A DNA stretch of 8,684 nt from Candidatus Microgenomates bacterium (GTDB lineage: Bacteria; Patescibacteriota; Dojkabacteria; SC72): assembly GCA_012797935.1 (NCBI GenBank), contig JAAZOC010000056.1, positions 1 to 8,684 of the forward strand, read 5' to 3'. The notes under the pieces are model-generated. The model was given only the letters and a program-made list of their open reading frames with translations. It was not told the origin of the DNA and did not search any database. Positions 1 to 6,036 of the stretch are shown here, piece by piece (position 1 is the first letter of the stretch; each line of letters starts with the position of its first letter). The translations under genes were made by a program, and so were the position numbers.

Positions 1-274
1 CAATTGTAGCCAATTCCGCGATATATGTTCTACCACCAACAGCTGGAAGTTTTCTCTCTTTTTTTAATTTATCAACAACAGTTATCAAATCTACAGGTAA
101 GCCATCATTAAAAAGATCTAAGATAGCACCATATACAATTTGATGTCTCTGATCATAGAAATGTTCAGGTAACAACCAAGCAGAAACAGATATAATTGCC
201 TCCTTATCGATAAGCATACACCCTATGAGTGATTGCTCCACCTCTGTATTTTGTGGCGGTACCTTGTTTTCCAT
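1..274 (-). CDS. dnaB: Replicative DNA helicase DnaB, N-terminal part (runs off the left edge)
   Basis: Only the first 91 codons are in the window; the ATG is at 274-272. The protein starts MENKVPPQNTEVEQSLIG, the classic DnaB opening (PPQ-N-x-E-x-EQS-x-x-G). It continues with LLPEHFYDQRHQIVYGAI, then GLPVDLITVVDKL and VGGRTYIAEL, all hallmarks of the DnaB N-terminal helical domain that packs into the hexamer collar and contacts primase. The RecA-like ATPase domain lies beyond the edge. DnaB unwinds DNA 5'-3' at the replication fork. The start lies only 4 nt after the stop of the upstream MBL-fold gene, so the two are probably cotranscribed. No Shine-Dalgarno is visible before the ATG (only AACAAT), so coupling to the upstream gene or SD-independent initiation is likely. 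The family identification is firm even from this fragment. Confidence 0.95.
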   Translation of the reverse strand, partial: MENKVPPQNTEVEQSLIGCMLIDKEAIISVSAWLLPEHFYDQRHQIVYGAILDLFNDGLPVDLITVVDKLKKERKLPAVGGRTYIAELATI

Positions 275-278
275 ATTG

Positions 279-926
279 TTAATCTAAAAATATTACTTCT
301 ACACTCTTCTGCTCTTCTTCTACAATCTTTTTACTTACACTTAGATAGCTCTCATTTTTTACATTTCCAAAACCAAAATGTTTTACAAATTCATCCTTTT
401 CCTTTACATCATTATTCTTCAAACCTGCTTCTTTGTAAGCACAAGGTATCAAAATTGCAGGATCAATATTTGAAATTACTTTCTCGATATTGTCAAAGCT
501 CATAAAATTCACACCATCTCCAACAGGAAGAATTAAAACATCAACATCTCCTAAATCCTTAACTGTATCAGGATTAAATGTATTATCAGTTCCTCCCATA
601 TATACAACTCTTACAGATTTCTCATCAACAATATAGAAATTATCAGAAATACCTCTTCTAATCATTAAACCACCTATTTCAAATTCTCCTGCCGTATCAA
701 TCTCCATAACAGCATCTCTTTTGTCTGGAACGACCTTACTCTCAAGCTTGCTATCTTTCAATATTGAATCTTTAACAGGTTTAGAATAGTTGCTAAAAAG
801 ACATACATCTGTTTTTGTTTTTGGAAAACTCAAACCAGCATCCACCATAGATGTAGGATCAGTCAAAACAGAAAGGTTATCGGAAGTAAGAAGAAATGAT
901 GTCCACCCTATTCTTTTTATTTTCAT
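279..926 (-). CDS. Metallo-beta-lactamase-fold protein lacking the metal-binding motif
   Basis: This 215-residue protein reads MKIKRIGWTSFLL...LTDP at the N-terminus, the first strands of the UlaG/UPF0173-like (COG2220-type) MBL fold. Later landmarks also fit: GEFEIGGLMI at 80-89 (usual PGEYEI-G-G), GGTDNTF at 111-117, DVDVLILPVGDGVNF at 127-141, and IPCAY at 160-164, where relatives have iPmHY. The His-x-His-x-Asp-His loop expected near 43-50 reads LFSNYSKP, and the only histidine I count in the chain is H183. By sight it therefore keeps the scaffold but should not bind the usual zinc pair, so it is either a non-hydrolytic scaffold or chemically changed. I chose the ATG at 926; a TTG two codons upstream is possible but less convincing. 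It sits 4 nt upstream of dnaB. The fold is likely and the function unknown. Confidence 0.75.
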   Translation of the reverse strand: MKIKRIGWTSFLLTSDNLSVLTDPTSMVDAGLSFPKTKTDVCLFSNYSKPVKDSILKDSKLESKVVPDKRDAVMEIDTAGEFEIGGLMIRRGISDNFYIVDEKSVRVVYMGGTDNTFNPDTVKDLGDVDVLILPVGDGVNFMSFDNIEKVISNIDPAILIPCAYKEAGLKNNDVKEKDEFVKHFGFGNVKNESYLSVSKKIVEEEQKSVEVIFLD

Positions 927-957
927 ATACAAAGTTCTTAAATTAATATACTAGCAT

Positions 958-966
958 AGTATAACA
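958..966 (-). promoter_or_regulatory. Extended -10 promoter element for the MBL-fold gene and dnaB
   Basis: On the minus strand this reads TGTTATACT, an extended -10 (TGn followed by TATACT, 5 of 6 matches to TATAAT). A start about 7 nt downstream would give a leader of roughly 25 nt before the ATG at 926. No convincing -35 box is present at 17 bp, and no Shine-Dalgarno is visible in the leader. The element lies in the 67-nt gap after the csoR-like gene, so the MBL-fold gene and dnaB may have their own promoter. Confidence 0.45.
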
Positions 967-993
967 AATACTAATGGGAGGCAGTAATTATTT

Positions 994-1215
994 TTATTCA
1001 GCAAGACCTAGTGTCTTCTTTACATCTTCTAACATCGTCTGTTTCATTTGTTGTTTTATCATTTCTGTTTTTAAACTCTCCAGTGAAGATATACAGGCCT
1101 GCAATTGAGTCATAACTTTTGTATCATTCTCTTCATTAAGTATCATTTTCTTAACACCTCCTACCTGCCCTTCTACTCTTTTTATTCTGTTTTGAATACC
1201 TTTTCCGTACTTCAT
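994..1215 (-). CDS. CsoR/RcnR-family (DUF156) transcriptional repressor with altered sensor site
   Basis: This 73-residue all-helical protein has the DNA-binding signature IQNRIKRVEGQVGGVKKMI at residues 7-25, diagnostic of the CsoR/RcnR/FrmR family, followed by KVMTQLQACISSLESLK, the usual V-x-x-Q-x-x-A helix. Members act as tetramers that bind operators and release DNA on binding Cu(I), Ni/Co, formaldehyde or persulfide. In copper sensors the ligands are Cys-x24-His-x3-Cys. At the same spacing this protein has D31, Q56 and T60, so the canonical site is absent. The only cysteine, C41, is on the next helix. No metal transporter or efflux gene is nearby, and the gene is divergent from rpmE. 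The start codon is supported by a promoter ending 9 nt upstream. Family membership is confident; the signal it senses cannot be told. Confidence 0.85.
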   Translation of the reverse strand: MKYGKGIQNRIKRVEGQVGGVKKMILNEENDTKVMTQLQACISSLESLKTEMIKQQMKQTMLEDVKKTLGLAE

Positions 1216-1224
1216 ATGCTTAAA

Positions 1225-1253
1225 AGTATATTGAATATATCTATAGTTAGCAA
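1225..1253 (-). promoter_or_regulatory. Sigma-70-type promoter of the csoR-like gene, giving a near-leaderless mRNA
   Basis: On the minus strand TTGCTA (1253-1248) and TATACT (1230-1225) are separated by exactly 17 bp. The -10 box ends 9 nt before the ATG at 1215, so transcription should start 1-4 nt before the start codon. No Shine-Dalgarno could fit in such a leader. A 13-bp AT-rich palindrome, TATATT-G-AATATA (1227-1239), overlaps this -10 box. Confidence 0.6.
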
Positions 1254-1265
1254 GGATCTCATCCT
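1253..1265. promoter_or_regulatory. Candidate operator: inverted repeat AGGAT-CTC-ATCCT
   Basis: A perfect 5-bp inverted repeat with a 3-nt spacer abuts the -35 box of the csoR-like gene and lies about 27 bp upstream of the rpmE -35. The position suits a repressor acting on its own promoter. CsoR-family operators are often inverted repeats with G/C-containing cores, but a match this short can arise by chance. Assignment as an operator is inference. Confidence 0.25.
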
Positions 1266-1292
1266 ACAGTATCATATTCTTTTATTAATTTC

Positions 1293-1321
1293 TAGACAGC
1301 ATCAAAACCTTCTGATATAAT
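1293..1321 (+). promoter_or_regulatory. Strong sigma-70-type promoter of rpmE with extended -10
   Basis: TAGACA (1293-1298; 5 of 6 to TTGACA) and a perfect TATAAT (1316-1321) are separated by 17 bp, and the -10 is preceded by TGA, making the extended form TGnTATAAT. Transcription should begin near 1328, only about 4 nt before the rpmE ATG at 1332, so the transcript is predicted to be nearly leaderless. This is the best-matching promoter in the window, as expected for a ribosomal protein gene. Confidence 0.8.
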
Positions 1322-1331
1322 CACACTCGTT

Positions 1332-1670
1332 ATGAAAAAAGACATACATCCAAAATATAATAATGAATTAGTAATCACATGTTCATGTGGTAATAAAATC
1401 ACAACTGGTTCTACTCTTCCTACAGAATCTCTTTCTGTAGAAATTTGCTCAAAATGTCATCCTTTCTACACAGGTGAACAAAAGATTGTAGACACAGACA
1501 ACCTTGTAAAGAAGTATGAAGAGAAACTCGAAAAATCAAAGAGTATGTCTTTCAGAAGCAAGAAACAAAAGATGGAAGAAAGAAGAAAGAAACTTGAGAA
1601 AGTTTCAAACAAACCTTCTTCTGCTCTCTCATTAAGAGATATGTTAGAGAACGCAAGAATCTCTAAGTAA
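1332..1670 (+). CDS. rpmE: 50S ribosomal protein L31 (bL31) with a long C-terminal extension
   Basis: The N-terminus MKKDIHPKY is the standard bL31 start. Four cysteines, C17 and C19 (CSCG) and C39 and C42 (CSKC), form the zinc-binding set of the C+ form, followed by HPFYTGEQK, a near-universal L31 signature. The core ends around residue 60. The protein has 112 residues, whereas typical bL31 has about 65-90. The extra tail (about 61-112) is rich in Lys, Arg and Glu and probably helical. It ends SLRDMLENARISK, which may be rRNA-binding or reach the subunit interface. L31 bridges the large and small subunits near the central protuberance. The gene heads a translation cluster with prfA 38 nt downstream. 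The start is fixed by the MKKDIHP motif and the promoter just upstream. Confidence 0.95.
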   Translation: MKKDIHPKYNNELVITCSCGNKITTGSTLPTESLSVEICSKCHPFYTGEQKIVDTDNLVKKYEEKLEKSKSMSFRSKKQKMEERRKKLEKVSNKPSSALSLRDMLENARISK

Positions 1671-1694
1671 CAAATTCCCCTAAATAATTTAAAA

Positions 1695-1703
1695 TGATAT
1701 TAT
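1695..1703 (+). promoter_or_regulatory. Extended -10 element for leaderless prfA
   Basis: TGATATTAT is an extended -10 (TGn then TATTAT, 5 of 6 to TATAAT). It ends 5 nt before the ATG at 1709, so transcription would start at or next to that A, giving a leaderless prfA mRNA. The upstream in-frame ATG at 1694 overlaps this element and would not be transcribed from it. There is no good -35 (TTCCCC at 17 bp), which an extended -10 can tolerate. Readthrough from rpmE is also possible. Confidence 0.5.
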
Positions 1704-1708
1704 CCATT

Positions 1709-2809
1709 ATGGATATTAATTCGTTAGAAAAAAAATATAACAAAGATGAATATCAGAAGAAAGTTTCAGAACTAGAGCAAGAGCTTTCTACAATACAGGG
1801 AAATAACAAAAACATATCTCAATTAAGCAGTGAACTTTCATATTACTCTGAATTGGCACATCTAACATCTTCATTACAAAAAAGTATTCAAGATTTGAAA
1901 GATGCAAATTTCATATCTGAGAATGAAACTGATTTGGAATTAAAAGAGATGGCCTCCGAAGAGATATCATCTTTAGAAGAAAAGATTACCAATCTAGATG
2001 AAGAAATAAAAAGAGTTATGATTGCAAGAGAGTTTGCAGATGAAGATGATAATAGATCTGCAATTTTAGAGATTAGAGCTGGTGCTGGTGGTGACGAGGC
2101 TGCCCTTTTTGCAGCTGATCTATTCAGAATGTACAAGAACTTTTCAACAAAAAAAGGTTGGGACATACAGATCATCGAAGAAAGTTTAACAGAAGGTGGT
2201 GGTTACAAGGAAGTTGTTGCAAAAATAGATGGTAAGAATGTGTTTAAAAACTTGAAATATGAAAGTGGTGTTCACAGAGTTCAAAGGATTCCTTCTACAG
2301 AATCTTCCGGTAGAATACATACCTCTACTGCATCTGTAGCTATCCTTCCAGAAGCTCATGAGATTGATGTTGATATCAATCCACAAGACTTAAGAATTGA
2401 TGTAATGAGAGCATCTGGTGCAGGTGGACAGTGTGTAAATAGAACTGACTCAGCAGTAAGAATCACTCATATCCCTTCTGGTATTGTAGTAAGTTGCCAA
2501 GAAACAAAGCATCAGAGTCAAAACAAAGAAAAAGCTATGGCTATTCTTAGATCAAGACTTTATGACATGAAAAAGCAAGCTGAAATGGCTGAGAGATCTG
2601 AAAATAGATTGTCTCAAATTGGAACATCCATGAGAGCTGAAAAGATTAGAACTTACAATTTCCCACAAAACAGAATTACAGACCATAGAATTAAAAAATC
2701 TTGGTTCAATATTGAAGAGGTTTTAAATGGTGAAATAGATGAAATGATAAGTGATATCGAGAAAGGTATGCAAGAAGAATTATTAAAGAACAAGAAAGAT
2801 AGTGAATAA
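1709..2809 (+). CDS. prfA: Peptide chain release factor 1 (RF1)
   Basis: RF1 reads UAA and UAG in the ribosomal A site and triggers hydrolysis of peptidyl-tRNA. The 366-residue protein (E. coli RF1 has 360) has a coiled N-terminal domain and then EIRAGAGGDEAALFA. It also has the stop-codon recognition tripeptide PST at about 195-197 in RIPSTESSGRIHTS, where E. coli RF1 has PAT, and the catalytic GGQ at about 239-241 in GASGAGGQCVNRTDSAVRI. The PxT type separates it from RF2 (SPF). The residue after GGQ is Cys, where His (GGQHVN) is usual. I chose the ATG at 1709 (MDINSLEKKYN) over the in-frame ATG at 1694 because of its RF1-like length and the -10 element between them. The stop overlaps the prmC GTG start by 8 nt, consistent with coupled expression with the enzyme that modifies its GGQ glutamine. 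Confidence 0.95.
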   Translation: MDINSLEKKYNKDEYQKKVSELEQELSTIQGNNKNISQLSSELSYYSELAHLTSSLQKSIQDLKDANFISENETDLELKEMASEEISSLEEKITNLDEEIKRVMIAREFADEDDNRSAILEIRAGAGGDEAALFAADLFRMYKNFSTKKGWDIQIIEESLTEGGGYKEVVAKIDGKNVFKNLKYESGVHRVQRIPSTESSGRIHTSTASVAILPEAHEIDVDINPQDLRIDVMRASGAGGQCVNRTDSAVRITHIPSGIVVSCQETKHQSQNKEKAMAILRSRLYDMKKQAEMAERSENRLSQIGTSMRAEKIRTYNFPQNRITDHRIKKSWFNIEEVLNGEIDEMISDIEKGMQEELLKNKKDSE

Positions 2810-3605
2810 AGAGATACAAGATATCTACAAAATACAAAAGGTTTTAGAAAAGAACGGATATTTTGATATATCAAGAATTTCAAAAGAGATATACAAATTT
2901 TCCGAAGAAAGAAACATTCCACTAGAAATAATTTTGAAAGATATAGACTCAGGTAAGCCTTGGGAATATATATCAGGCGAGTGTGTCTTTTGTGATAGCA
3001 GATTTCTCTTGAACGAACATACATTGATACCACGAATTGAGACCGAGGATTTGGTAACAATTTGTTATGAAGAATTTTTAAGAAATAGTAAGTATACAAA
3101 TATATGCGACATTGGCACCGGATCTGGATGTATAGTGATATCACTTTGCAAGAAGATAAATAGCAAGGATATCTCTTTCATTGGCACGGATATTTCAAAA
3201 GAGGCTATTGATATAGCTAAAAAGAATTCTGAAATAAATGGGACTGAAAAGGACATTAACTTTGTACAAACAGATCTTTTAGGAAACATAGAGATCAAAG
3301 ATGATACTCTTTTAGTTGCCAACCTACCCTACATTCCTACTGATATGTACAATTCTTTAGATAGTAGCGTTAAAGATTTTGAACCTAAGAATGCTTTAGA
3401 AGGAGGTGATGATGGACTTGAATATTACAAAGAGCTACAGAATCAATTGAAAGAGAATCTCAATGGGAAAAACAATATCTGTTTAATTGTTGAAATAGAA
3501 CCCTCAACACTAGAAGACTTTAAGACTCTCTTTAAAGATTATGCTTTAGAAGTAAAGAAAGACTTTACAGACAAAGAAAGATTTGTCTTAATCCATCTCT
3601 GCTAA
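2802..3605 (+). CDS. prmC: Release factor glutamine methyltransferase PrmC (HemK)
   Basis: PrmC methylates the amide N5 of the GGQ glutamine of release factors using S-adenosylmethionine, raising termination efficiency. The 267-residue protein has an N-terminal helical domain (about 1-70) and the linker motif GKPWEYISGE...FLLNEHTLIPRIETE at 51-82. The Rossmann SAM-binding motif I is CDIGTGSGCIVISL at 102-115 and the acidic loop is GTDIS at 128-132. The catalytic tetrapeptide NLPY is at 174-177, followed by EPKNALEGGDDGLEYY at 194-209. The tetrapeptide is NLPY instead of the usual NPPY, and the first Pro is the changed position. It starts with GTG, 8 nt inside the end of prfA, so translation is probably coupled to that of its substrate. 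Its last 18 nt overlap the 3' end of the opposite-strand HtrA gene. Confidence 0.93.
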   Translation: MNKEIQDIYKIQKVLEKNGYFDISRISKEIYKFSEERNIPLEIILKDIDSGKPWEYISGECVFCDSRFLLNEHTLIPRIETEDLVTICYEEFLRNSKYTNICDIGTGSGCIVISLCKKINSKDISFIGTDISKEAIDIAKKNSEINGTEKDINFVQTDLLGNIEIKDDTLLVANLPYIPTDMYNSLDSSVKDFEPKNALEGGDDGLEYYKELQNQLKENLNGKNNICLIVEIEPSTLEDFKTLFKDYALEVKKDFTDKERFVLIHLC

Positions 3606-4754
3606 TGTAACCTTAAAGCTCTTTTCCTCACCAGTCCTATACACCTTTACTTCTACTTCCTCCCCTACCTTATGTTTTTGTATCAATTCTCCCAATGAAG
3701 ATGAAAGCTTTTCACCACCGAATTCAGTTACAATATCACCTCTTCTAAGACCAGCACTATATGCAGGAGCTAATGGGTCTATTCTAACAACTAAAGCACC
3801 AGCAACAACATCTGAATAATACAAAGCTTCATACTCACTTATCATTTGATATGTGACACCAAAGTAAGGTTTTATAAATTTACCATATGTTCTGTATTCA
3901 TCTATTCTGCTTTTTATTTTGTTAATTGGGATTGCAAAAGATATATTATCTGCACCTGAAGTTGTTGCAAAATTGATACCAATAACTTCTCCTTGAGAGT
4001 TTATTAATGGACCTCCAGAATTACCCGGATTTACAGCTGCATCTGTTTGGATCACACCTTCATATGTCTTAGAAGTTGTACCAAACCAACTTGCACTTGT
4101 AGTAACAGATCTATTTAAGCCACTAATAATTCCAGATGTTACACTACCTGCATATTCACCTAAAGGGGTACCAATAGCGATAACAGTTTGACCAACAAGA
4201 AGGTTATCAGAATTTCCAAGTTCAATAGCTTTCAATGTTTTGCCAGCTGGATCTACTTTCAACAAAGCTAAATCATTAATATCATCTCTTAATATCTCAG
4301 ACACAGCGAATTCATCACCATCCTTAGTTACTATTTTGTACTCCGCAGTCGTATCTGAAACAACATGTTGGTTTGTAATTATCACACCATCAGAATTAAC
4401 TATGAATCCTGTTCCAATGTTGCTACTTTGGTCAACAACACCCTCTCCTTGTGACAAAGCTAACTTTGAGATGGCAATACTAACAACAGAAGGACTTGTT
4501 TCTTCTACAATATTTATAATATTTACTTCATCTCCAGACAAAACTATTTTTGAGGAATCAATCTTATCGGAAGAATTAAAATGGTTAGAAATATACTCCT
4601 CTACTTCTGGTATATATTTACTAGCAAGAAATCCTAGTCCAACAAGAACTGCAGAGCAAACCAAAAATATACCCAATATTCCCAATGGAATAATTAACCA
4701 TTTCCTACTCTTCTTTACTTGAACTTTTTCTTGAACCTTTTTAACTTCTTCCAT
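3588..4754 (-). CDS. Membrane-anchored HtrA/DegP-type serine protease with one PDZ domain
   Basis: This S1C-family protease acts on misfolded or exported proteins outside the membrane. The 388-residue protein has a short basic cytoplasmic tail (KKSRK), one membrane helix at about 19-44 (WLIIPLGILGIFLVCSAVLV), and a trypsin-like domain at about 75-290. The catalytic triad is intact: H130 in ITNQHVV, D161 in DINDLALLKV and S246 in NPGNSGGPL. One PDZ domain follows (about 295-388), including PAYSAGLRRGDIVTEFGG at 330-347. The uncleaved-looking anchor suggests it stays membrane-bound, like DegS or Gram-positive HtrA. The start is 18 nt after the CTP protease stop with no Shine-Dalgarno. TAATAT ending 8 nt before the ATG could be a weak internal -10. 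It is last in the operon, and its final codons overlap the end of prmC, leaving no room for an intergenic terminator. Confidence 0.93.
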   Translation of the reverse strand: MEEVKKVQEKVQVKKSRKWLIIPLGILGIFLVCSAVLVGLGFLASKYIPEVEEYISNHFNSSDKIDSSKIVLSGDEVNIINIVEETSPSVVSIAISKLALSQGEGVVDQSSNIGTGFIVNSDGVIITNQHVVSDTTAEYKIVTKDGDEFAVSEILRDDINDLALLKVDPAGKTLKAIELGNSDNLLVGQTVIAIGTPLGEYAGSVTSGIISGLNRSVTTSASWFGTTSKTYEGVIQTDAAVNPGNSGGPLINSQGEVIGINFATTSGADNISFAIPINKIKSRIDEYRTYGKFIKPYFGVTYQMISEYEALYYSDVVAGALVVRIDPLAPAYSAGLRRGDIVTEFGGEKLSSSLGELIQKHKVGEEVEVKVYRTGEEKSFKVTLAEMD

Positions 4755-4772
4755 AGAAATAAATATTAAAAT

Positions 4773-5999
4773 TTATTTTGAAACTTCCTCCAATGCTTTT
4801 GAGTATTGAGGATCAACACCATTCTTAAAATCATCACTTGTTAATGGTACTTCAATATCTGGAGTAATAGAATTTGATTTATCAATATTAGTTCCATCCG
4901 GTAATAACCATTTTAATATTGTAAGATGAAGTGAAGATCCATCTGAAAGTGTAAATATCTTCTGAGCAGTACCCTTACCATATGTTTTTTCTCCAATAAT
5001 GGTTGCTCGCTTTGATTGTTTTAATGCACCAGAAAGAATCTCAGATGCTGAAGCACTACCTGAATTTATTAGTACAACAACTTTAGCATCTGTTAGATCG
5101 CCACCTTTCTTTGAATCATATTTTACAACTTCCCCTTCACTATCTCTCTGCTGAGATATTACAAAACCTTCATCGAGGAAATCATCTGCAGCATAAATTG
5201 CAGCATCAAAGAACCCTCCAGGATTACCTCTTAAATCTAATATTATTTTCTTTACACCTGCTTTTTTGATTTCTGTTACTTTTGAATCCCACAGTGCTAC
5301 CCATGTGTTGTAACTTGTATCAGTAAATCTACTAACCTTGAAATATGCAATATCTTTCTTTTCTCCAACAAACTCTAATGTCATACTTGGTACAGTTATT
5401 TCTTTTCTAGTTATCTTGATATCCTGAGTTGCAGAATCACCCTTATGCAAAATAGTAAGAACTACTTCTGTACCTGATTCTCCCCTTATCTTTGCTACTG
5501 CATCATACACAGTATCACTAGAGGTTAATTCATACCCATCTACTTTTAATATATAGTCACCAGGTCTTAAACCAGCTTCTTTAGCAGGAGATCCTTCTAT
5601 CGGTGTTACAACTATTATTTGTCCATTATCATATCCCAATTCAGCACCTATGCCTTCAAAGTATTTTCCCTCACTTGCAGCATCAAATTCTTCAGTTTCT
5701 TCTTTGTTTAAATATACTGTTGCAGGATCATCAAAAGAATTCACCATCCCTTTAATTGCACCATCAACCATCTTGTTTATATCTACTTTGTCAGAATCAA
5801 CATAGTTACCTGCGACTAGATCCCAAACACTCCAAAACCTATTCATATTTACACCTTCAGATGCTCTCTTGAGTGTTAAGAATGAAAGTGCATCAGTATT
5901 TACATTTCGTCCAGTGATTAGTCCCGCAACAAAAACAACAACAAGTAAGATTCCTGTTAGTAATATTTTTTTATTTCTATCTCCCTCTTTTGTTATCAT
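4773..5999 (-). CDS. S41-family C-terminal processing peptidase (CtpA/Prc type), membrane-anchored
   Basis: This protease trims or degrades extracytoplasmic proteins from their C-termini. The 408-residue protein has an N-terminal membrane helix at about 11-29 (KILLTGILLVVVFVAGLIT). A helical segment precedes the DDPATVYLN motif at 90-98, and a PDZ domain spans about 110-200, including GSPAKEAGLRPGDYILKVDG at 136-155. The protease core follows: LDLRGNPGGFF at 254-264, NSGSASASEIL at 312-322 with S317 as the predicted nucleophile, and GEKTYGKGTAQ at 336-346 with K342 as the general base. Their 25-residue spacing equals that of the Ser-Lys dyad in E. coli Tsp. SLHLTILKWLLPDG at 356-369 is a typical C-terminal element. 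It lies between the 344-residue barrel-sandwich protein (37-nt gap) and HtrA (18-nt gap), both on the same strand. The pairing of two PDZ proteases suggests an envelope quality-control unit. Confidence 0.94.
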   Translation of the reverse strand: MITKEGDRNKKILLTGILLVVVFVAGLITGRNVNTDALSFLTLKRASEGVNMNRFWSVWDLVAGNYVDSDKVDINKMVDGAIKGMVNSFDDPATVYLNKEETEEFDAASEGKYFEGIGAELGYDNGQIIVVTPIEGSPAKEAGLRPGDYILKVDGYELTSSDTVYDAVAKIRGESGTEVVLTILHKGDSATQDIKITRKEITVPSMTLEFVGEKKDIAYFKVSRFTDTSYNTWVALWDSKVTEIKKAGVKKIILDLRGNPGGFFDAAIYAADDFLDEGFVISQQRDSEGEVVKYDSKKGGDLTDAKVVVLINSGSASASEILSGALKQSKRATIIGEKTYGKGTAQKIFTLSDGSSLHLTILKWLLPDGTNIDKSNSITPDIEVPLTSDDFKNGVDPQYSKALEEVSK

Positions 6000-6028
6000 A
6001 GCAATGAAAAATACATATTAAGATAAAT

Positions 6029-6034
6029 ATTATA
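6029..6034 (-). promoter_or_regulatory. Possible internal -10 box upstream of the S41 protease gene
   Basis: The minus strand reads a perfect TATAAT 3 nt after the stop codon of the upstream gene and 29 nt before the ATG at 5999. It predicts a leader of about 22 nt without a Shine-Dalgarno. No strong -35 is visible (TAGAAT at 16 bp is weak), and in such AT-rich sequence a chance match is plausible. If real, the two proteases can be expressed independently of the upstream gene pair. Confidence 0.35.
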
Positions 6035-6036
6035 CT

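Noticed and set aside
966..993. Possible terminator after the csoR-like gene (TACT...AGTA around GGGAGGC, near T-rich sequence).
   Set aside because: The stem is only 4 bp and the T-rich tract is on the wrong side for minus-strand transcription.
2653..3144. A long antisense open frame (163 codons) across the prfA-prmC junction.
   Set aside because: It lies opposite two confidently identified overlapping genes, and its Ile/Leu/Ser/Tyr-rich translation has the character of an antisense shadow in AT-rich DNA.
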